Source: Eumeta japonica
Lineage: Eukaryota; Arthropoda; Insecta; Lepidoptera; Psychidae
Direction of reading: 5' to 3'
Assembly (NCBI GenBank): GCA_005406025.1
Contig: BGZK01000212.1
Span: 62,001-126,000, forward strand
DNA length: 64,000 nucleotides
Notes under the pieces: model-generated
Databases searched by the model: none
Told to the model about the DNA's origin: nothing
Seen by the model: only the letters and a program-made list of their open reading frames with translations
Part shown: piece after piece, positions 1-11,264 of the stretch
Position numbering within the stretch: the first letter of the stretch is position 1
How the letters are laid out: every line of letters starts with the position of its first letter
Translations under genes and position numbers: made by a program

Positions 1-734
1 ACACAAACTATCTTTTCAATCACTCTACATACCATCTTTTACATTCTGATCCTCAAGCTTATCAACTTTTATTCATTCCAGCTCTATAGTGACTATTTTT
101 GCATGGTATCGCCAATGTTGTTATAAAACCTTTATTAGACAGAGCACTGAGAAGTGGTCTGTGGCAACGTTGACGCCACGGTACACTCTCGTATCCACAA
201 CTTTGCTTCTCAACCTCTCAACCTCTCAACTCTACAATTATAAAGACTATCATGCTTTTGTCCTCTCCACTCCGCCAAGTATATGAGTGTATCCTTCTGT
301 GGTCAAACATAGTGTTTATTACACACAAGTTAAACTTTTGACGCAGTAGAGAATCAGGCAAGGCAATCACCATTCTTATTCACTTTTTGATCTTCGAATT
401 TACCTAAGACATCATATGATATCCATCATATCCGTCCTACTTTACACCCTTCCAATCATTAAAATTTACATTACATCACGATTCTTTCGTTTCTGTAAAA
501 TTGCATTAACATGTCCCTCATATCGTCCCGAAAGTCCTCTCGCTCCTCGACCAGTTTGAACATATCTTGAGCAAATACTCTTAAAATAAAAATCCTGGTC
601 AGTGCAATTTTAACTCGGAGCCAGAGAAACCTGATTTATTATTGTAACCGTTTACACATTCAGATATAATGTAGACGGTTACAGCATTTTATGAAACCAT
701 ATTATATACTGTAGGTACTATAATATGCCTCTTT
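1..734. other. AT-rich noncoding stretch
   Basis: No gene seen. The only local structure is a small direct repeat at 208-231, three copies of an 8-base unit TCTCAACC (last copy ending in T). The 65-codon open frame near 89-286 contains this repeat and has no recognisable motif. Confidence 0.6.
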
Positions 735-925
735 GGTAGGAATAGCATGTCTGTTGGAAAGGAGTGGTGGGCTGATGGAAGGGATTAGGAGATGTAGGGG
801 AGTAAGCCATCAGAACTCTCACTCGCGGACGAAAACTGCAGGAGATGTTATTTCACATCTCTATTCTGCAAGAGTGTGTTATCTCACCGGTTGACTCGGC
901 CCATTTTCGTGCTGCAGCCAAAACT
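735..925 (+). repeat. Dispersed repeat family A, copy 1
   Basis: This stretch shares a purine-rich block (GGAGTGGTGGGCTGATGGAA), the phrase AACTCTCACTC and a tail CTCACCGG...TTTTCGTGCTGCAGCC with 21,440-21,690 on the same strand, and with 18,960-19,094 on the opposite strand. Three copies of one approximately 200-bp unit in 21 kb identify it as a dispersed repeat, either a SINE or a non-autonomous DNA element. I see no terminal inverted repeat or target duplication, so the class is open. Confidence 0.6.
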
Positions 926-2040
926 CTAAAATTTTATTAAATTTTAAACTAAAAAATCGTATAAAATGGACTTTTAAGAGTAAAAAAAAGATAGTTCAAT
1001 AACAATATTATTGGACAGTTAGTTTTAAAAGAAAGTTTTTATGTTTTTTTGATTTCTCCAATGATATATGACTTTCTACAAAGATAATACTAAAATTGAG
1101 TTGGTTTTATTTTTTAATAATAATATAGTGTTCATAAAAAAATCTTAAAATTATTTACGCTGTTGTTTGAATCGTCTCAACGAAGTATTATAAAGAAATA
1201 ACACGATTGGCACCGTGAAGCTATGAAATAGCAACTGTCAGTACGCCGCTTACAGAATAAGCAAAAACTATAAATGGGCTGAAACAGACGATTATTATCA
1301 GTCAAAGCAAATATGCGGGGGAAATGCAAGAAGACCGAAGAAATACAACCCGTATTCTTAACGTGTCAGTCGTTTAAAGTATCTTCACGAAAGGAAGAGA
1401 TCCAAATTTTGTACTTGTCGTGTTCATGCGTGTACATGGAAAAAATAAAAGTGCGTACATTAATTACACACTACGTACATTGTCACCTATCAGTTTCTCA
1501 GCATTACGTAGGTGACACTTAAATTTTTAGAATTAGCCAATAAAAACTGTTAAAAAAACAACATGTGTAAATTTTAAAAATTAATCTCTTTTCCAACCTT
1601 ATTATGTATATTGTATTCATTTGCCATATGTTTTTTTTCAAATTTGCGGCAAAAAGAAAATTGTTTGTCTAACGTCAACACGAATTTAAGGCGAGAAAAT
1701 TTTCGTGTAATGTTTTATGTGACTTTAGTTGCCATTTCATTCAACAATAAAGTAGGTTTCTAATGATGCAGCTCTATCTTATGCCACAGATTATAACTGA
1801 TTTAACGAATTCAGTCGTGGTTGTACTAATCCCACTGGCGATCTGCGTGAGAGACGTACTTCAATAAAGCAATGTAATAATTTTATACTGCAAGCCCTAA
1901 AATGTACATCTTCTAGATGGTAGCGAAACAGCGAAAAATGAATAAAACAAAGGACTAAAATAATTCACTCTCGAAATCTTCCGTCAAAGCCTACGAACGT
2001 CGTTAAATCTACATAATTTATTTACCGAAAACCCAAATAA
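926..2040. other. AT-rich noncoding stretch
   Basis: No gene recognised. At 1479-1517 TGTCACCTA and TAGGTGACA form 9-bp hairpin arms around a loop of about 20 bases; this is too short to interpret. The 69-codon open frame at 1313-1522 shows no motif. Confidence 0.55.
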
Positions 2041-2290
2041 TATCTAGTCGGAGCGAAATTAATTACAGCGTAGCGTCGGACACGGTAAGCCAGTTAGTCG
2101 TAAAGCGGAATCGTCGGGTATTTCGTTATTGGACAGAGGAGTGCTGAAGTCGGCGCTCGTAAATTAAAAGAAGACCATCGGAGGCCGCCTCACTCTTTAT
2201 GAAAACGGGAGGGGAAAGGTCCATTTAAAAACTTCATTATAACTTCACGGGCGGCCGCGTCGAACAGCGAACTGCTTGGAGTGCTTTGAT
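2041..2290. other. GC/CpG-rich island, candidate conserved regulatory DNA
   Basis: CpG density rises sharply compared with both flanks (for example GCGTAGCGTCGGACACGG and GGGCGGCCGCGTCGAACAGC). No open frame of useful length covers it. It resembles the islands listed near 6.3, 12.9, 15.5, 17.0, 21.0, 22.7, 41.2, 45.1, 54.6 and 58.1 kb. In insect gene deserts such patches are often conserved noncoding elements; that role is inferred from composition alone. Confidence 0.4.
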
Positions 2291-3271
2291 TTCGGGATTA
2301 TATTTATTTTATTACTTAGAGATTGAGGACAGTCTTTGTCCGTATTTTATAGCAGACTTTTTTATGGTTAAGATTTTTGAGATTTGGTTTGAACTTAATC
2401 GATATTGAATGTGCGCGACCTTACAAATAAACTAATTATTTTTTTCTTGAACAATTTTAGATACTTATTGATTCTTATGCAGCGATGACAACAATACTCT
2501 TAATAACAGATATATAAAAAAAATATATATTAGTTTTGTTAATAAATAAATGTGAAGTAACAAACTCAGTGGTGGGACATTTCTTAAAAATGTCAGTCAG
2601 CCATAATTACAGTTTAGAGTATTAATGAAACGAGTTATGAACTATTAATTATATGCTATAATGGAAATTAAATATATAGCCCGCACTTCAGCTTCATTTC
2701 TTCGTTGCCTCCGAGAACGGTTTTCTTGCGGTGTGGATAGAAGTGATTGACAGCGAACATTTCAACTTGTATATTCAGCGCGAGCTTCATCTTATGGCTG
2801 CTGTAGTACATCTGCGACAGATGCACAAAAATGGCTGTAATTTATGGGGTGTATATCCGCCAGCACATACGAACTGCATACATTACACATGAGGGGGCGT
2901 GGCCATGCGTTTTTCTTTTTTTCTGCAATAACGCCACATTCGCTTGGTACACCCATTTGCGGCCGTACCGTATAGACCGCCTCGAATCTCCGCCTCCACA
3001 TATGCATTACAATACTTTCGTATTCACAATAAAATAAAACGCAATATATAAATACACACGCGAAATATTCCAATAAATAATTCCAGGATTATTTAATCCT
3101 TAACAACTAATCCCTACCCGGGCAATAAAACAAACACAAAAAAGAATCCTTAAACTAATCCGTATATATAAATCATTTATTCTATACACACATTATATCT
3201 AGTTTTCGTCTAAGGACCCTGCTGTTCGTAACAATACGTATATATTTAACAAAGTTTGACATGCATCACTG
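2291..3271. other. Noncoding stretch
   Basis: No gene recognised. Open frames of 68 and 93 codons overlap on opposite strands near 2,792-3,073 and neither has a recognisable motif, so I treat both as chance. Confidence 0.5.
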
Positions 3272-3999
3272 TAAGGTTCCGAAGCAGTTACTAAAAAAAA
3301 ATACACTACAGATGTAAAAACTAGTTTTGCACTTTTTTCCATGTTTCCCGCACAAAATAGGTATAAGCACCTTAGTCGACTATAACCAGAGAAACAAGTA
3401 GGCATGTCAACTGTTACTCTTACTCTGGTGTAAACTATGGTACACCAGCAAAAGAGCGTATGTTCATGACATTTACGTCCCTTTATTGAGAAGCCCAGTT
3501 TTTCGACAATAACTCCAAAACGATATATTCGACCATATTCAAAACAATTTTCGTTGAAAGTATTTATTAAGCGTTATAACCATTGTTTGTTTTCATATTT
3601 TGAATATATGTTTAAAAAATAGAGGGGGGCACAATTTCTGCAACTTTCGGAGTAAGCATTTCCGAAATTACTCACGTAATCAGAAAAATTGCTTAGAAAG
3701 TTGTGTTTAAAAAAAATTGTCGAAATATGCAACGTTGATGTTCGATAAAAAAAAATCTTTTCAGATTATGGAGTGCCCCCTTAGAAATATTTATTTCTGT
3801 TATTTGACTAAGAAACTAAGTATTGGACTATACAAGACACCTATATTCCAAATTTTAACCAATGTACATCTTTTTACAATATACAGATTTTGAGTAAAAT
3901 GCCTGTGACATACGGACGGACGAACGCACGAACGGACAGACGAATAGACAAGACGAAACTATAAGGGTTTCGTTTTTGCTATTTTGGCTCGGAACCCTA
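3272..3999. mobile_element. Non-autonomous TIR element, CGGAACCCT family, copy 1
   Basis: The ends are imperfect inverted repeats: TAAGGTTCCGAAGC at 3272 and GGCTCGGAACCCTA at 3999. The interior matches 29,583-30,171 for most of its length, including a block around CATGTTTCCCGCACA, the phrase GAGAAACAAGTAGG, a TGGAGTGCC block, a run of GGACGGACGAACG-type repeats and GAAACTATAAGGGTTTCG just before the right end. No coding capacity is visible. The AGGGTTCCG end with GGACGGAC repeats is a pattern I associate with abundant lepidopteran repeats. Assignment to a DNA transposon superfamily is not possible by eye. Confidence 0.7.
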
Positions 4000-4382
4000 A
4001 AACAGTGTCTGTCTGCCATTATTCCCCAAAATGACTGAACGGATTGCAATCTTATTTTTTATAGAGCTAGAATAAATACATCATGGAATACAGAATAGGA
4101 CAATTTCATTAGAATAAAAAATATTTGAAAACAGCAGAATCACAGCAATGAAGAATGAAGGGACAATATTCGTGTCGCGACCGGTATCGGAATAGACACC
4201 ATACATTGAATCGAAATCGTAAGAGAGAGCGAGATTAGGTAGGAAATAATCATGACAAAATTTTAATTTTCACATCACGAAAACAATCAGTTTAAAGTAA
4301 GCAGTGTTCGTATTTCTAACGCAAAATTAATCTGTTTCTTGTTTCAAAAGTTTAAATGCAACACCACTAAAATTATTATTAT
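4000..4382. other. Noncoding stretch
   Basis: No gene, tRNA or repeat copy recognised between the TIR element and the Helitron-like end. Confidence 0.5.
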
Positions 4383-4405
4383 ACTAGCTTTCGTCCCGCA
4401 AAACT
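4382..4405 (-). mobile_element. Helitron-like 3' terminus (fragment)
   Basis: Read on the minus strand this is GCGGGACGAAAGCTAGT, ending in CTAG next to a T, the usual Helitron 3' arrangement (CTRR inserted before T). Similar ends occur at 27,300 and 59,076 (minus) and 31,718 (plus). The upstream hairpin is weak here and no 5' TC end was identified, so this may be only a fragment. Confidence 0.45.
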
Positions 4406-4555
4406 ATTAATTGATTTTGCGTTACTTTAAATCTTTTCTATATTCTTAAGAGACAAGATTTCTCTCCCATGTGTAAAACTATATTCGGTGTGGATACGGT
4501 TTTAAAGTCTAATAAAAAGCTTTTGCTATTGTAAATGTCTGCTTGATAAGTATTA

Positions 4556-4752
4556 GATATCCTGTTGATTTATAGTGGAAGGTTGCACGAATACCGGCTG
4601 GCTCTACACTCCTGTCACTCCCAATCAAGCTAGAACCTACACTTTTGATATTTACTGCTCCTGGTGTATCGGGACTGTCCCTCAGTCATTTGACTGGCTG
4701 AAGGTTGAGCGATGATGATGATGATGATGATATCCTGTTGATTTATAGTGGA
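4556..4752 (+). mobile_element. SINE-like insertion with 24-bp target duplication and (GAT)n tail
   Basis: A 24-base sequence starting GATATCCTGTTG and ending ATAGTGGA occurs perfectly at 4556-4579 and again at 4729-4752. Between the copies lies about 150 bp starting AGGTTGCACGAATACCGG and ending in a GAT trinucleotide run (about 4711-4731) that abuts the second copy. A long perfect target-site duplication plus a short-repeat 3' tail is the signature of target-primed reverse transcription by a LINE enzyme. The insert is too short to code and shows no clear pol III boxes, so it is a SINE or a 5'-truncated LINE tail. The perfect duplication implies a recent insertion. Confidence 0.8.
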
Positions 4753-4892
4753 TGAGTTGAAGACTCCTGGAATATTTACTAACGTGAAATGCATATTGAT
4801 TTTTCTAAATACATTCTTAATCAATTGATTCTATCCTCATATATTCAAGTTTAATGAATTTTATGATATATCGTGATATAATTTGTAATTAT

Positions 4893-4918
4893 TATATATA
4901 TATATATATATATATATA
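4893..4918. repeat. (TA)n microsatellite
   Basis: A pure alternating TA run of about 26 bases in AT-rich DNA. Confidence 0.9.
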
Positions 4919-6037
4919 CAGTACAACTTTAATAAATTACGATAATATTTTATAGATTTAAGAGTACATCCCTGAACAGAAAGTTCGCGAAATGAACATA
5001 GGGTTAACAATTTTAATTTATAAAAATATTTAAGCTTTGACAGATACAAAAGACATTTGCTCTAATATCAAACTAATGCAGGTCAATTTGTGATTTATTT
5101 GTAAGATCTTAATTACTAAGGTCTGGTCTATATATTTTCGAAGGTTGGCCTGAAGATAGTCACTCAACTATGAGACGGTAATTAACAACATTTCCACAAA
5201 TATTTTTATCGCCCCAGAGTTTTTAACACATAAAGGGCGACCACTCTAATTGAAGATGAAAAGTGAACAATTTTAAATTTATATCATAAACTAGATCATC
5301 TTTAGTTTAAGTCAAACGATATCTGTGAGTAAAAGCTGTAGTCGACCGATAAACATAACAAATATCGAAAGGATATCATAAATCTTTCGAAATTCTTTAA
5401 AAATAGAATGACGGAAATACTAATCAACGTTGTTGTTAGATACGTTGTAACTATTGCTGTTTTGACTAAAATCTATAGTAACAAAAAGAAAATATTAAAA
5501 ATAAAATAATATCCCTCTCGGCCATCCCAGTTCCGGGCAGGTGAGGAGCGGCTAATCGACCATGTTCTATTATTTTTAATGTAGATGAAATGCTATAATA
5601 CCGCTTTAATAATTTAAAACATTATTTCGGGCCCCTAAATAACCTTTGGAAATTTGATAAGGCCCATTCACAAAAAGTAAAGAAGCCGACTTCGGAACAG
5701 GAAATTGAATATTGAGTTTGTTATTCCGGTACTCTGCGTACACGAGAATAATTTGATAAGTCATTTAAGTTCAGCTTTCCTTGTTGGCAACAAGAAAAGC
5801 TTAATGTTAAGGTGAAACACCCATTTGTTCTCGTGTTGTTTGTAAACAATCATTTTGTTGATTTGGATGATAAAATTCGTTTATTAATACCAGAGTGACA
5901 CATTTTAGCTATTCAGATATCAAACATTTCTTTTGTATCAGTAAAGTCTTTTATAATGATTCTATCTTATCTTAAAAACGACAATATGCAGTTAATTTGA
6001 CATTTAAAGTTTACATGTTTTACTATTTGACACTTAC
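4919..6037. other. AT-rich noncoding stretch
   Basis: No gene recognised. A short GC-richer patch at about 5515-5560 (CTCGGCCATCCCAGTTCCGG) looks like repeat-derived sequence, but no second copy was found in the window. Confidence 0.5.
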
Positions 6038-6078
6038 TGTTAATGAATTCGAGTTAGTATAACTCGAATCCATTAACA
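6038..6078. repeat. Near-perfect 19-bp inverted repeat (hairpin)
   Basis: TGTTAATGAATTCGAGTTA at 6038-6056 is followed by a 3-base loop and then TAACTCGAATCCATTAACA at 6060-6078. Eighteen of 19 pairs match. It could be a foldback element remnant or a small cruciform; there is no evidence of transcription. Confidence 0.8.
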
Positions 6079-6129
6079 TGATTCGAACATGTCACTCGAT
6101 TTAAAAACGAAAGTAGATATAAGACCCGT

Positions 6130-6545
6130 AAATGATCCCCGCGAATAACACATGATGCTCTAAAAACTGCAAATCTCTAACTCTCGTACACCCGCACACC
6201 AAAACTTGCGAATCTCGAAGGAGATGTGATTGAAGGAGGAAAAGGGGATGGCTGTACACGACACGCCGAGAGAAAAATAAATGTATTGAATTCGTATGAA
6301 AATGAAAAGGAATTCGCTATGCACGGGACGTCCGAAAGGGGCCGTTCATCTTTATCTGTTTTAGATTACTTTAGGGCCGGCGAAGTTTGGCGGGGGAGGG
6401 ACGAAGGAGCGTGCATCCCTCGGATTTGTTAGAGTGTCCGAGGTATCACAGCGGATGAGGAGACGTGAACTTTTGTCTGTTACGAACGGACAAATACGCC
6501 CTCACGGAGTGCGGGTACGCTTATGGGGTTGAACATTGTTCGTAA
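6130..6545. other. GC/CpG-rich island, candidate regulatory DNA
   Basis: A long stretch rich in CpG (GGGCCGGCGAAGTTTGGCGG, CACGGGACGTCCGAAAGG), purine-rich on the plus strand. The 68-codon frame at 6226-6432 has no recognisable domain and may be a consequence of composition. This is one of the largest GC islands in the window. Confidence 0.4.
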
Positions 6546-8214
6546 CCGAAAATGGATGCTCCTTTTTATGTTTATTTTTAGCCAGATGATTTCATTTTAA
6601 ACGCTAAGATAGAAAATATGTATTGAAATATAAGATTTTTTGGGCATAGGCTAAATATGAAAATTCAGAAATATTGAACCAAACCGTCGGTTTTTTCAGT
6701 GCTCTAACGGAACCCTAATATATAATTGAAATCGAATCGTATTATACCGTTATGTGATTCTAAAGCATACCTAGGTTGCACTGAGGGGCGATTTATATTT
6801 CATACTCAAAACGATGAAATCACATACGCCTCTCAGATTACGCGGAAATACTGAACAAATCGGTAGTTGTTAGAAGCGATCATGCCTTACTTTATGATAA
6901 AAGCAATGGCGTGCGCTACTTCTGAATATTACATAGCCCGAGCCTTTTGTGGTACATTTTTCTCATACAGAAATCACACATTCATGTTTGTATATTTGCA
7001 TGTCATCAAATAGGTATGATATTTTTAGTAGGAAAAATCCTTCAGAACATATTTCATTAATGATTTTTAATACAAACAAGAGAATGTATAAATTTGAAAA
7101 GCTAATATGGGACGATAACCTAATAACGAATATAAACATTTACGTTTAATATAGTCACATACCTAGAATATATTTTATATTATAAAAATTTCAACAAAAT
7201 ACAAGCATCAAAAGAATAACTATTTTTTTGCAATTCACAGAAATATTAAACGACATCACTTAAAAATATTTTCTTATATAATATTTCTTTTATTTGCAAA
7301 GCAACTGTACCTACAACGAATATAAAAAAAATATACGCATCCATAAGCTACACTTTAAGGAAAGACAATGATTAAGTTTTAATTGTGCAGATTTCGAAAA
7401 GTCCTTTACAATTCAAAAATATCTACTTGGACAACTTGCCTAAAGTAGGCAATAAAGTGTATATTTTTATGTCGGCTGCGAGTAGAGAAATGACATGTCT
7501 AATACAGTACTTTATAATCAAAAGTACTCCATATATGCTCGTGATTAGTTTACATAGCCAACTGCTCAGGCTTAAAGACTATCCTTTGTCTTCAATACAG
7601 CATCGATCAATAATATTTTTTGTCCATATTTTTTTTTATAAAAAGACATATCTGAAACTGTGAGGATATCGAAAAAGAAGATAAACTCAAAGGAAAATAA
7701 CTCCTCCATATTCAAATATAACTTGCACAAAATTTTGTGCAATCATCGTAGATTTTACTAGAACCAGCAAAATCCACAATAAATATATTATACAGTTTTC
7801 CGTTTTTCTGTAGAGTTTTATGATAATATGTAATTTTAAGAAATATTTTGAAGAATGATCGACTGGATTCAAAAGTACGTATTGGTCTATTCGTAACAGT
7901 GGAGTTGAGTAGTACCTTACATTAAAAAAATATTTATTTATTTGATAAATCGATTATTTATTATTTATTTGGTTTGTTAATGATTATTTATTTGATTAAG
8001 AAGAACTACAATAAGAATTAATTTTGGAATTCGTTTTATGTATTAACTTTTTTTCAGATGTACGTATATCGACATAAAATTTCCTATCATGATTCGTTTT
8101 CGATGTCCGCATTACAAACTTTGGAATTTGGAAAGGTTATAGATATATTTTTTAATATCATTTCACATAAATAGTTTCACCATACTATATAAACACAATG
8201 CGTGTCTTTGAAAT
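6546..8214. other. AT-rich noncoding stretch
   Basis: No gene recognised. A stray CGGAACCCTAA near 6708-6718 resembles the end of the CGGAACCCT family but has no partner nearby. Open frames of up to 92 codons (7385-7663) are low-complexity and lack motifs. Confidence 0.5.
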
Positions 8215-8400
8215 TCGGGAAAAACGCAAAACCTCTTAAATAATGAAAGGTTTTGTTCGTTTCCCGTCGGCCGTCCGAAATAGGTACAGGCGTTTTAAAT
8301 ATACATAGGCTACCCCTCGGGGGGCTAGTCGTAAAATCTGCGGTCGGATTGTCGCACCGGGAGAGCAGATGTGCTCAAAAATTTAGATCGGGTGTATAAA
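8215..8400. other. Moderately GC-rich patch
   Basis: CpG-enriched sequence (TTCCCGTCGGCCGTCCGAAA, CTACCCCTCGGGGGGCTAG) in an AT-rich setting. It is weaker than the other islands. No ORF. Confidence 0.3.
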
Positions 8401-8839
8401 TTGGTTATGTAACGCTAGACTGCTGGTGAAACTCCACAGGGTAGGGTCTCCAAATGCCTAGTTTTAGCTTTAGTCTAGTGTATTTCAATCGGATGCTTAT
8501 AAATCAAAGTTACGGGCACCCCGAGACGTTAGCGTGTAGACACTTAATTGATTTAAATTTCCAAGCCCGAGTGCCATCTTATTTTCCACCCTGATTCTGT
8601 TTCAGTTGGAATTGAGGTATAATTTCAAATTCAAGTGTCATTTTCAGTTCTTGATTTTGTTACCGATAACAAGCGGTAAAACTATATATATAATTCAATC
8701 ATTAATGTCTTTTATCACACAATAAAAACTAAATAGCGAAATTAGTCCAATGATAATGCTTTTTGTAACTTTTTGATTTATGATTAAAGTTCAGAATCAT
8801 AGAACATTAAAAATAATATAGTTTACACCTTTTTGCTTA

Positions 8840-9640
8840 GTTCAAGCAATGTCTAGAAAAATTTGCTTGAAATCGGTCAAATTTCAAGAGTCCCTATTAA
8901 TCTCAAAAACTTAATCTTGGAACCATAATCACTCTAACAGCTGATTTTTCTACTAACCTGTTCAAATTTTAGCATGATCAATTCAACTATTGTATATCAT
9001 TTTTAGTAACACACAATGAAAAAAAAGGCTTCAAATGTCCCTTTATTTATTTTCAATTATCTTCATACTAAATTTTTTGAAATCGATAAAATTAAAGTCT
9101 TAATAATTCTCACGGAACCCTAAAAATGTATCGGATATCCTTTTATTGATTTCTATTGACCTTCATGGCGAAACCCTGCTAATGTATTGCATATCCTTTT
9201 ACTGGTTTTTAGTTGTCTCCATACTAAATTTTAATGACATTGGCTAAATTATAAGAATTGTTAGAAATGCTCACTGAACCATTAAAATCTAACACATATC
9301 TTTGTATTGGTTTTTATTTGCCTCAATCTTAAATTTTATTGAAATCAGTTAAATTATAAGGATTCGTCGTGATTCTCATGGAATCCTAAAAACGTATCGA
9401 ATATCTTTTACTTAGTTCCATGCTATATTTTATTGAAATCGGCTTAACTAAAAGTGTTCTTAGAAGTTCTTACTCAACCCTAAAAACATGGACCGAATAT
9501 TCTTTTTTTACTTGCAAATATCTCCATCAAATATATATATATGGATTTTTAGTAAATCTCATAAAATCCATAAAAACAATCAAATCCTTGATATTTTTAT
9601 TGTAGAGAATTTTCTTCGCGGCTTTACCCAAGTGGATATA
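8840..9640. repeat. Degenerate tandem array, unit about 105 bp
   Basis: Successive blocks repeat the same order of phrases: (A)TGTATCGGATATCCTTTTA, then TTTCTATTG-like, then CAT(A/C)CTAAATTTTATTGAAATC, then GGCTAAATTATAAG, then TCTCACGGAACCCTAAAA. Clear units start near 9020, 9125 (shortened), 9182, 9290 and 9390, with weaker ones before and after. Identity between units is low, so the array is old. The CGGAACCCTAAAA phrase matches the ends of the CGGAACCCT elements at 3.3-4.0 and 29.6-30.2 kb, hinting that the unit derives from that family. Confidence 0.65.
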
Positions 9641-11264
9641 GAATGGATCCCTACATATTTAATATCTACATGATGTCCATCATGATCCCGATCCGGTCCT
9701 CGTCCACGGTTTCAACTTGAACTAGATTCCGTTCCGCTTCTCCAAAAATAAACCTTTGATTCAATTGCAATAAAATTACCCCATTTTCAAATTTTCTTAA
9801 AATTTACGCTGGAGCCCTAAATATATAATTTATATGAAAAGCCACGATAATATTCTTTGGTGTTTGATGAAATGACGAATCTTCAAACAATATTTTTTAT
9901 ATTTATTACATATAAAAAATTTATATTTATTTATATATTGATAAATATAATTTGGTTACAATTTTATATTTATACTCTCACCAATTATTTTTCCAACGAA
10001 TTTTTAGTAATATAAAAGGGTGTCCTATTCGTGAAGCCACTCCTTTCTGAAAAATTCGCCAATTGTAATAATCACGATCATGTGTGTATTTGTGTTTAAT
10101 AGCACAAAACCAAAAAATTTAAAAAGAAAATAAAATATTAATGTATTATTTTAATTGCACCACAATTTTAGATTAAATTGTGCTCTTATTTGTAAAACTA
10201 AGAAATAGCTTTCCGTAAAACTAGGTTTGTCTGACGGAAAATTTGCATTTGGGACAAAATTTAATATTTTTTTATAAAAGAGCAAATAGCACCATCTTTT
10301 GACACGTTAACTTTTTATAAATGTTTCGAATCAACTTAATAAAAACCATATTGTTTGCTTTCACATTTTAAGTTGCATATTGTTAAATTAAATTGGTTAA
10401 ATTGCATCGATCCAAGTACACTTACTAACATAAATGATTGTAAATGTGAAAAAGATATTTATTGAATATTTAAATAAAATTGTTACGAAAAGTAAGTGTT
10501 ATAATTTTAGTTTAATTCGTTATTAGGTATTCATATTAAATGACGAAAAATTGAAAACGGTTCCATTTTCTTTTTTTTTTCCTTTGCAATAACTCTCAGT
10601 TAACTCGAAAATTAGCGAGCTTTTGAATGTTTCATCCACCTAGACGAATCTTTTGTCGATCGCAGAATATAAAACACAATTAAATATTAAATTTAGAATT
10701 TCCATAGGCAAAACCTCTGATAATTTTAATTTATTTACAGCCTTACAGTATACAAAAATCACTTTTAATAGCTTATTTGAAATGAAATCTCTTTTAATTA
10801 AAAAATGCTTTCAGTTTTCAATATATTTTCAGTGCACAAATACAAAATATTTTCTGTATTCAAAAAATATGCTAGGTTTTGTGTATTTAATTTTATCATA
10901 GTACGTTTATGGGCATGGAAGGTTCTAGAACGTTTGTGTTATTTTTAATGTACAATTATATTTCAATAAAGTTTCTTAAAGTTTATAAACTAGAAACGGA
11001 AATAGACAAAAGACAAACTTTTTTACAGAAAGTCACGTCCTATGCCTCTTTCTTTTTTTAAATTTAAAACATTATTCAAAGACATAGAAGTTGACTTTGC
11101 TTTTGAAGAGTTTTTTACTAGTTATACCAGTTTCAACTACACACAATCTCTGAAATCATCATCCAGTCTCGCCGAATCTTAGTTGAAACGTAACGTCAGT
11201 GTTTGTGGCGTTTCGTTTGCCACACGTCCCACCCACGTCCATTATAATGACGTTCTTAAAGCAT
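9641..11264. other. AT-rich noncoding stretch
   Basis: No gene recognised. A dispersed GATCCCGATCCGG patch lies at about 9684-9700. The 82-codon frame at 10,653-10,901 is K/F/S-rich without motifs. Confidence 0.5.
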
